Assembly (NCBI RefSeq): GCF_024436055.1
Contig: NZ_JANFNH010000002.1
Coordinates: 62,001-126,000, forward strand
Source of the DNA: Streptantibioticus rubrisoli
GTDB lineage: Bacteria > Actinomycetota > Actinomycetes > Streptomycetales > Streptomycetaceae
Length of the DNA: 64,000 nucleotides
Reading direction: 5' to 3'
Position 1 is the first letter of the stretch; every line of letters begins with the position of its first letter. Below the pieces are notes generated by a model, which was not told where the DNA came from, did not search any database, and saw only the letters and a list, made by a program, of their open reading frames with translations. The position numbers and the translations under genes are program-made. Below, in pieces: positions 58,464-64,000 of the stretch.

Positions 58464-59722
58464 GACCGCGGCCTCTCGTCCAGCACCCGGATCAGCTTGC
58501 CGGAACGGGAGTTGACCGCCAGCTCGCCGATGCGGGCCCACTCGACGACCGGCGGATGGATGTGACCGGCCTGTACCGCCTGGCCGTACAGCGGACGGGC
58601 CGCGAGCAGCTCCTTGACGATCGCGGCGGCCAAATCCTCCAGCCCGGCGGCCTCCTGGTCGTACGCCAGCCGCAGCACCAGCTCGTCGCGGCCGTCCCGG
58701 CGGCGGGCCACCAGCTGCGTGCCGACCACCCGCCCGGCCAGGTCGGCGGCGCTGACGATGTCGTGCACGTCCTGCGTGTAGAGCGACACCGGGCCGATGC
58801 GCACGCCCTCCTCGGAGCGGCCGAGGATCCTGAAGTGCCCCGCGTCGGCGTCCACCCACTCGGCGCGGTCGCCGGCGGGGTAGCGAAGGATCGGCATCAG
58901 GCGCCGCCGCAGATCGGTCACCACGGCCCGGCCCGGTACACCGTTGACGGTGATCGGCTGGCCGGTGTGCTCGTCCAGGATCTCCATCACGGTGTACGGC
59001 GAGAACGGCCGGTGCACCCGGGGGTCGCCGCCGGGCACGGCGGCGCCGAGCAGCCCGGCGTCGACGCTGGCGTAACCGATGGAGCGCGGGAGGGCGTTGG
59101 GAAAGGCGCGCGCCAACAACCGGTGCTGGTCGGAGAAGAGGCTCTCGCCGCCGAAGAACAGCAGTTCCACGTGGTGGAGTTGGCGACCGGCGGCGATCAG
59201 ATGGTCGGCCAGTGAGCACAGGGTGGTCGGCGTACCGGCCACCACGTCGACCTCGAACTCCTCCAGGGTGTGCGCGGTCGACTCCAGCGGCGCCGCGCCG
59301 CCGATGGGCAGCCGGACGTTGTCGACGGGGGAGTGCTGGAGAGAGTCCAGGATGAAGGTGTAACTGGCGTACAGCTCGCCCGCGTAGAACAGGTCGGCGA
59401 CCCGGTGCCCGGGACGCAGCCCGGCCCCGACCAGGTTCTCGCCGAACGCGGTGGTGAATTCTCGCCACTCGTCACGCGTGTAGAAGGAGAATTTCGGCGC
59501 CCCGGTGGTGCCACCGCTTTTGAAGACCACCGCTTCCGTGAGCGCCCCGGTCAACAGGCGATTGCCGCGTGGTGAGTTGGCTCGCCAGAACTCGGCCTGC
59601 GGCACCACCGGCAGGTCCGTCAGCTCGGCCACCCGATCCGGCAGACCGGCGTAGAGCTCGGAGTAGAACGGTGAGTTGTGACGCGCGAAGCGTATGAGTT
59701 CCGTTGTTTGTTGAACGGGCAT
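58460..59722 (-). CDS. PaaK-like AMP-dependent synthetase/ligase
   Basis: A 420-residue adenylate-forming enzyme and first gene of the cluster, from ATG 59722 with AGGA upstream. The P-loop is VVFKSGGTTGAPKFSFYT (residues about 68-85), with IGYASVDAGLLGAAVPGG and LRYPAGDRAEWVD further on. It resembles phenylacetate-CoA ligases rather than NRPS adenylation domains, and carries no carrier protein. It probably activates a carboxylic acid, either for the GNAT step or for reduction by LuxE/LuxC. Confidence 0.88.
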   Translation of the reverse strand: MPVQQTTELIRFARHNSPFYSELYAGLPDRVAELTDLPVVPQAEFWRANSPRGNRLLTGALTEAVVFKSGGTTGAPKFSFYTRDEWREFTTAFGENLVGAGLRPGHRVADLFYAGELYASYTFILDSLQHSPVDNVRLPIGGAAPLESTAHTLEEFEVDVVAGTPTTLCSLADHLIAAGRQLHHVELLFFGGESLFSDQHRLLARAFPNALPRSIGYASVDAGLLGAAVPGGDPRVHRPFSPYTVMEILDEHTGQPITVNGVPGRAVVTDLRRRLMPILRYPAGDRAEWVDADAGHFRILGRSEEGVRIGPVSLYTQDVHDIVSAADLAGRVVGTQLVARRRDGRDELVLRLAYDQEAAGLEDLAAAIVKELLAARPLYGQAVQAGHIHPPVVEWARIGELAVNSRSGKLIRVLDERPRS

Positions 59723-60169
59723 CGATTCCTGCTTTGTGGCATGCGAAGGAGAGTGACCTCACATGGTTGAGAGATCACTTGACGGATTGCGGTGCCGCCG
59801 TACGGGCCGCCTCACACCGGTGGCAGCGGTCCGTCTCCCGTGTTTCGGGAGTATTTCCGGCGGGTGGGGAGCACGCTAGCTGTAGCCGAGGTGACCCCGG
59901 CAGGCGAGCAGGCGATTTCCAGCCGGTCGGAGCTGGAAGGAATGCGCCAGGTAAAAGGTTGAATTCTGGCCAACTCGCGGTACGCGCGGGCCGTTTGATG
60001 TCCCCACAGTGCAATAACGGTACCACCCCTTCCGGTCCCATTCCGCACTGCGGCCGTGGGCTGCGGGTATACCGCTGTCCCGGAACCGTGGTATGAGCGG
60101 GGCCTGCCGGAAAGCCCTCCGGCCCGCCCCGAATGAACGGGACGGGCCGGAGGGGGACGGGCAGTTGGA
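59723..60169. other. 447-nt region carrying the cluster promoter and glucoamylase terminator
   Basis: No gene is supported. The leftward promoter of the LuxC/LuxE cluster should lie between 59740 and 60000; I could not fix a -35/-10. CTCCCG-TGTTT-CGGGAG (59835-59851) is a small hairpin that would be in its leader. The AT-richer stretch 59930-59980 may hold the promoter. Confidence 0.45.
60115..60154 (-). terminator. Glucoamylase terminator
   Basis: CCCTCCGGCCCG (60115-60126) and CGGGCCGGAGGG (60143-60154) form a perfect 12-bp stem 16 nt after the glucoamylase stop; on the minus strand it is followed by CTTTCC. Confidence 0.8.
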
Positions 60170-62701
60170 TCAGCGCCAGGTGTCGTTCAGCGTGACCGAT
60201 GATCCCGAAGCGCCGGTCGTGTACGAGCGGTTGGGATCGCTTTCCCAGGTGACGCTGCCGTCCGGGTTCTTCTTGATGTACTTGTACTGGACAGTGGTGT
60301 TCGCCGGAAGCGGGACCGTGCCGCTCCACACCGGATAGGACGCCGAGGACAGCGCCACCGACTTGGCCGGGTCCCAGGAGCCCAGCGCCGGAACGGAGCC
60401 CACGACGAACACGTTCTGGCCCCAGTACGTGGTGGCGTTCTCGTCGAAGGTGACCGAGACCTGGTTCGGCGGGCCGCCGCCCGCGTACCGCTGGGCCACG
60501 ACCGCCGGGGTGTCCACCGTCTTGCCCGCCGAGATGTCGACGGCCAGCCGCACGTACTGCGCCATGGTCCACATCAGCGGGGTCGCGGAGTTGTCCGGCT
60601 GCCCCTGGGTGAAGCCGTCCGCGCTGGCACCGGGCCAGATCTGCTCGGAGATCTGGTAGCCGGTGTTGGCCGCGTTGGCCATCGAGCCCAACATGGCCTG
60701 GGCGCCCGCCAGATCACCGGTCTGCACGTCGTACTCGCCGCGCTCCCCGCTGAGCACCGGCCACGGCCGCCCGAGGCCCGCGCCCGTGTAGTCGCCACCG
60801 GACGAGGTCTCCCCGTAGCCGTCGTGGTTGTAGCGGCCCCAGTAGGTGCCGTAGCCGGGGACGGCCGTCTTGATAGTGGCGTCGACGGCCGCCAGCGAGT
60901 TGGTGATCTGCTGCGACGACGCGGGCTTCACCCCGAGCCGGGACAACTCCAGGAAGCCCTGGTCGACGACGGCCCGTTCGTCGTAGGTGCCACCGTTGTT
61001 GGAGATGGTGACGGTGTCGCCGTTGTTGGGATTGCCGTTCGGGGTGATCCGTACGTAGTACGAGCCACCGGCGATCGAGCCCGTGGTGGTGTACGTGTCG
61101 GAGTCCACCGCTGTCTGGAAGGCGTCGGCCTTGGCCAGATAGGTGGCCGCGTCCGAGGAGTCCCCGTTGGCGGTGGCTAGCTGCGCGGCACACACCAGAC
61201 CGGCCACCTCGGCGGCCATCGTGGACGGGGAGTAGCCGCCGTTCTCCTCCCACCGCTCCTGGCCGGTGGCCGGGCCGTTGCTGACGAGGTAGTCGGCGAG
61301 CAGCTTCACCTTGGACCACGTGGCGGCGTCGGTCCTGCCCAACTGGTAGGCGAGCACGATGGGGAAGGCGACCTGGTCCTCCTGGACCCCGCCCCACTCC
61401 TGGGTGCCGTCCAGCCAGCTGTTCTGCTTCACATAACCGCTGGACGTCTCTTCGTAGTTGAGGACGTAGCTCAGCGCGTCGTTGGCGTCGGCGGTGTCAC
61501 CGGCCGCCAGCAGGGCGGTGGCCATCTGGTACTCGTCGCGGGTCCACACCAGGTGGTAGCCGTGCGCCCCCGCGCTGTTGGCGCTCACGCTCCCGCCCCA
61601 CGGGGTGAGCGGCGCCGCGACGAAGCCGCCGACGTGGGTCTTGTCCTCGTCCGCCTTCACCTCCATCAGCGAGACCTCGTACTGCTGCTTGAGCTTGGTG
61701 TCCGAAGCCACCGACGCGGGCGGTGCGTTGAGGCCGCCGAGCCAGTTGTGCCAGCCGGACCGAAAGCCGCTCTCGGCCGTGTCGAAGCCCGCGCCCAGCG
61801 AGGCGGAGGCGTCGCTGACCGCCGCACCGGTGCTGGTGTCGAAGGCCAGGGCGAGGGTGAAGGTGGTGCTGCCGCTGGCGGCCACCGGGATCTGGGCGGT
61901 CTGCGCGATGTGTCCCGCGGTCGGCGCGCTCTGCCCCGGTGTGGTGAGTTGGTGACTGGCGGTCAGCTCGCTGGCGCCGTCGCTGGTGGTGCCCGCGTAG
62001 CCGGTGGAGGACGCGGTGAAACCGGTGGACGACGCCAGCGCGCTCGCCACCGAGCCGTTCGCCGCCGTCAGATCACCACTGGTGTCGGTGGACCCCGTGT
62101 TGCCCATGCCCTCGTTGCCCAGCGCCGGGTTGTACTGCGCGTACAGCGACAACGGGCTGCTGGAGAGGTTCTGGAACGTGGTGCGCACCAGGACGACCGA
62201 ACGGTCCGGGTCGGCGACATACGTCTTTGTGATCTTGTACTTGCCGTTGGTCGCGGTGTTGGTCTGTTGCCACTCCAATGACGTGGGATCGACGAGCGAG
62301 ACCGCGTGGCTGGTGTTCGCCACCTCGTTGTCGGTGAACGACGAGCCGTCCGTGACGTAGTACTGGAGCCCGAAGGTGTCCGGGGTGTCGGGCTGCGGAT
62401 AGAACACGTTCTGCAACTCGCCGTCGCCGATGGTGTACCAGATCTTCGACTGGGCGGACAGCGCGTTGGCGAAGCCCTGCACGTGCGGCTCGTTCCAGTA
62501 CGCGTTCGCACCGGGTGCGCCGGGCGCCGGTGCGGCGACCGCGCTGCCCGCGGAACCGGCGAGCACGGCGGCGGCCAGCGTGACCGCGGCGGTGAGCAGT
62601 GACGTTCTGCGCGGCAGCGGGGCGCTACGCGGCCGGGACGGTGATCTGCCGGGTGGTCTGGTGGGCTGGCGGGGTGGCCGCTTGCTCGACTTGTCGAACA
62701 T
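60170..62701 (-). CDS. Secreted GH15 glucoamylase with C-terminal CBM20
   Basis: An 843-residue exo-enzyme releasing glucose from starch or related alpha-glucans. A basic, Pro-rich N-terminus with PLPRRTSLLTAAVTLAAAVL could be a Tat-type signal ending in AVAAPAPG. A glucodextranase-like beta-sandwich (about 65-330) precedes the (alpha/alpha)6 barrel (about 340-730) with HLVWTRDEYQMATALLAAGD, the general acid Glu in EWGGVQEDQVAF and the base in LSGERGEYDV. Residues about 748-843 are a CBM20 starch-binding domain (VFVVGSVPALGSWDPAKSV, YKYIKKNPDGSVTWESDPN). ATG 62701 lacks a good ribosome-binding site. Confidence 0.93.
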   Translation of the reverse strand: MFDKSSKRPPRQPTRPPGRSPSRPRSAPLPRRTSLLTAAVTLAAAVLAGSAGSAVAAPAPGAPGANAYWNEPHVQGFANALSAQSKIWYTIGDGELQNVFYPQPDTPDTFGLQYYVTDGSSFTDNEVANTSHAVSLVDPTSLEWQQTNTATNGKYKITKTYVADPDRSVVLVRTTFQNLSSSPLSLYAQYNPALGNEGMGNTGSTDTSGDLTAANGSVASALASSTGFTASSTGYAGTTSDGASELTASHQLTTPGQSAPTAGHIAQTAQIPVAASGSTTFTLALAFDTSTGAAVSDASASLGAGFDTAESGFRSGWHNWLGGLNAPPASVASDTKLKQQYEVSLMEVKADEDKTHVGGFVAAPLTPWGGSVSANSAGAHGYHLVWTRDEYQMATALLAAGDTADANDALSYVLNYEETSSGYVKQNSWLDGTQEWGGVQEDQVAFPIVLAYQLGRTDAATWSKVKLLADYLVSNGPATGQERWEENGGYSPSTMAAEVAGLVCAAQLATANGDSSDAATYLAKADAFQTAVDSDTYTTTGSIAGGSYYVRITPNGNPNNGDTVTISNNGGTYDERAVVDQGFLELSRLGVKPASSQQITNSLAAVDATIKTAVPGYGTYWGRYNHDGYGETSSGGDYTGAGLGRPWPVLSGERGEYDVQTGDLAGAQAMLGSMANAANTGYQISEQIWPGASADGFTQGQPDNSATPLMWTMAQYVRLAVDISAGKTVDTPAVVAQRYAGGGPPNQVSVTFDENATTYWGQNVFVVGSVPALGSWDPAKSVALSSASYPVWSGTVPLPANTTVQYKYIKKNPDGSVTWESDPNRSYTTGASGSSVTLNDTWR

Positions 62702-62970
62702 ATCGCTGCACTTATGCCTTTCGGTCGCCAGGGGTGGGGGACCTCGCACGACGTCAAACGTGATCGAGGCGCCGCAGGGCGCGCCACCGCCCCAAGGGTG
62801 CTGGAACGGGCGCTGTGTGAGCCTCCTTCGACGACGCGTACCTGTCAAGATTTCAAACAGTGGTCGTCTGGGCGCGGTTGCGGTGTTCAAGCGGTGAAGA
62901 CGGCGTCGGTCGTCACCGAAGTGGCGGCCTCCCGGGTGCGGGGCGGCAGGGTGCCACTTAGTGTGACGGC
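62702..62970. promoter_or_regulatory. Divergent promoter region, glucoamylase and peptidase
   Basis: On the minus strand TTGACA (plus 62846-62851, TGTCAA) is a perfect -35 for the glucoamylase, about 17-18 nt before a GGCTCA-type -10. Next to it TTTGAAATCTTGACA has an AT-rich half-site pattern of the kind used by carbohydrate regulators. The rightward peptidase has no clear ribosome-binding site. Confidence 0.45.
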
Positions 62971-64000
62971 ATGGGTCCCGTCCGGTCACGATCACCGCTG
63001 TCCGGCATGCTGGCACGGCGCGGACCGGGCGGCGTCTGGATCATCGTGCTGGCCGTGCTCGCCGTGGTGGCGCTGGTGCTCGCCGCGCTCGCGTACGCGG
63101 CCACCCTGCCGTACGCGCCGTACGACCCGCCCTCCGACTCCCGCGACCCCCGGCCCGACCTGCGCCGCTACTACCAGCAGACACTCAGCTGGACGCACTG
63201 CGGCCGACACGGGGTGAGCGGCGGCGTGCGAACGCCTGCCGCCGTCTCCGCCATGCGGTGCGCCCGGCTGAAGGTGCCGCTGGACTACTCCGCCCCGGCC
63301 AAGGGCACCCTCACGCTCGCGGTGAGCCGCTTCGGGGCCAGCGGCGGACGGCACCGGCTGGGCTCGCTGGTGTTCGGCTTCGGCGGCCCCGGCGGATCGG
63401 GTGTGGACCAACTCGCCGCTCACATCGGCGGTTTGGCCCGGCTGCGGCAGTCGTACGACCTCATCGGCCTGGACCCGCGCGGCTGGGGCCGCAGCCACCC
63501 GCTCACCTGCACTGACCCGCGAGGCGCGGCCCCCGTCGCGGCATCGGCCGACACGGCCGCGCCGGGCGACGCCGACCCGGTGGACGACGCGGCGGTGCAA
63601 CTGCGCACCGAAGCACAGCAGTACGCGGATCACGCCCGCGACTGCGCGCGGCTGTCCGGTCCGATGCTGCCCTACGTCGGAACCACCAACATCGCCCGCG
63701 ACCTGGACGTGCTGCGGCAGGCCCTGGGCGACCGCAAGCTCAACTACTTCGGAACGTCCTACGGTTCGCAACTCGGCGCCGTCTACGCCCACCAGTTCCC
63801 GCACCACACCGGCCGCTTCGTGCTCGACGGCATCGTCGACCCCACCTCGGACACCAAGCGGACGGCGCTCGCCAGGGCCAACGAGGACGAACGCGGCATC
63901 CGTGACTTCCTCACCGACTGCCTGCGGCGACACGGTGCCGAGTGCCCCTTCCACGGCACGGTGGACACCGCCGAGGCCCGGCTGCGCCGCGCTTACGACG
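62971..64000 (+). CDS. Secreted alpha/beta hydrolase, SlpD/E-type tripeptidyl aminopeptidase, cut by window edge
   Basis: The first 343 codons are present; the C-terminus lies outside. A membrane anchor or signal occupies residues 22-46. The pattern FGFGGPGGSGVDQLA (oxyanion region), DLIGLDPRGWGRSHPLTC and the nucleophile Ser263 in FGTSYGSQLG are those of the S33 family mycelium-associated peptidases of Streptomyces (SlpD/SlpE, tripeptidyl aminopeptidase). The Asp and His of the triad and the TAP-like C-terminal domain would be beyond the edge. Confidence 0.88.
   Translation, partial: MGPVRSRSPLSGMLARRGPGGVWIIVLAVLAVVALVLAALAYAATLPYAPYDPPSDSRDPRPDLRRYYQQTLSWTHCGRHGVSGGVRTPAAVSAMRCARLKVPLDYSAPAKGTLTLAVSRFGASGGRHRLGSLVFGFGGPGGSGVDQLAAHIGGLARLRQSYDLIGLDPRGWGRSHPLTCTDPRGAAPVAASADTAAPGDADPVDDAAVQLRTEAQQYADHARDCARLSGPMLPYVGTTNIARDLDVLRQALGDRKLNYFGTSYGSQLGAVYAHQFPHHTGRFVLDGIVDPTSDTKRTALARANEDERGIRDFLTDCLRRHGAECPFHGTVDTAEARLRRAYD

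Noticed and set aside
57330-58565. 411-codon plus-strand frame
   Set aside because: Antisense to the MFS gene and low-complexity His/Arg/Gln; no domain visible.
51387-59722. Bioluminescence (lux) operon
   Set aside because: LuxC- and LuxE-like enzymes are present but there is no luxA, luxB or luxD, and the extra ligases, GNAT and MFS point to a biosynthetic role.
62992-63954. 320-codon minus-strand frame
   Set aside because: Antisense shadow of the SlpD/E-type peptidase, whose GTSYGSQ and other motifs are clear.
1-64000. tRNA or rRNA genes and insertion sequences
   Set aside because: I found no CCA-ended cloverleaf, rRNA-like stretch, transposase motif or terminal inverted repeats on reading both strands, though short tRNAs are easy to miss by eye.

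Overview
The window is about 64 kb of very GC-rich actinobacterial chromosome, most likely from Streptomyces or a close relative (Streptacidiphilus/Kitasatospora type). Direct pointers are a short chaplin, a GH46 chitosanase with its palindromic operator, a mycothiol-dependent maleylpyruvate isomerase-type enzyme, DUF3040 and DUF4142 proteins, many GTG starts, probable leaderless starts and few long intergenic gaps. I saw no rRNA, tRNA, CRISPR array, phage or insertion sequence.

Layout. 1-15 kb: a cut-off secreted trypsin-like protease, a baeRF3-type protein, a DUF1275 membrane protein, a succinate-semialdehyde-type dehydrogenase followed 2 nt later by a stand-alone LigD-type polymerase, a pyridine-nucleotide disulfide reductase, a chaplin, an acetate transporter, a FhuF-like Fe-S protein, and a TetR/HpnH divergent pair around a perfect operator. 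15-27 kb: chitosanase, membrane proteins, VOC and aldo/keto reductase enzymes, a TenA-fold protein, a VIT1-type transporter, a LysE exporter. 27-33 kb: a second, short threonyl-tRNA synthetase behind an apparent threonine attenuator (16-residue leader peptide with three consecutive Thr codons plus a 13-bp terminator), then an aconitase/alcohol dehydrogenase operon. 33-39 kb: small oxidoreductases and regulators, including a flavin monooxygenase and a TetR gene that share the operator CGAAC-N3-GTTCG.

40-50.5 kb: DUF2127 and TauE/SafE membrane proteins, a short Rho paralogue, then a complete trans-4-hydroxy-L-proline catabolic operon: three-part D-hydroxyproline dehydrogenase (FAD subunit, 2Fe-2S subunit, NAD/FAD subunit), DapA-family deaminase, two-cysteine 4-hydroxyproline epimerase, 2-oxoglutarate semialdehyde dehydrogenase and an FCD-type GntR regulator. 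A repeated GTTATGGA operator precedes it. The product would enter the TCA cycle as 2-oxoglutarate.

50.5-60 kb: a leftward, tightly overlapping (ATGA/GTGA) five-gene cluster, starting at 59722: PaaK-like adenylating enzyme, MFS exporter, GNAT acyltransferase, LuxE-like acyl-protein synthetase, and a large protein joining a LuxC-type acyl-CoA reductase to a second adenylating domain. It has no PKS, NRPS or luciferase genes. I know no characterised pathway with this set; it is the best candidate here for an undescribed biosynthetic system. The LuxC-fusion gene begins with three in-frame 90-bp tandem repeats and runs open, past a C5 homopolymer, through the whole neighbouring gene. 60-64 kb: a secreted GH15 glucoamylase with a CBM20 starch-binding domain and the start of a SlpD/E-type secreted peptidase.
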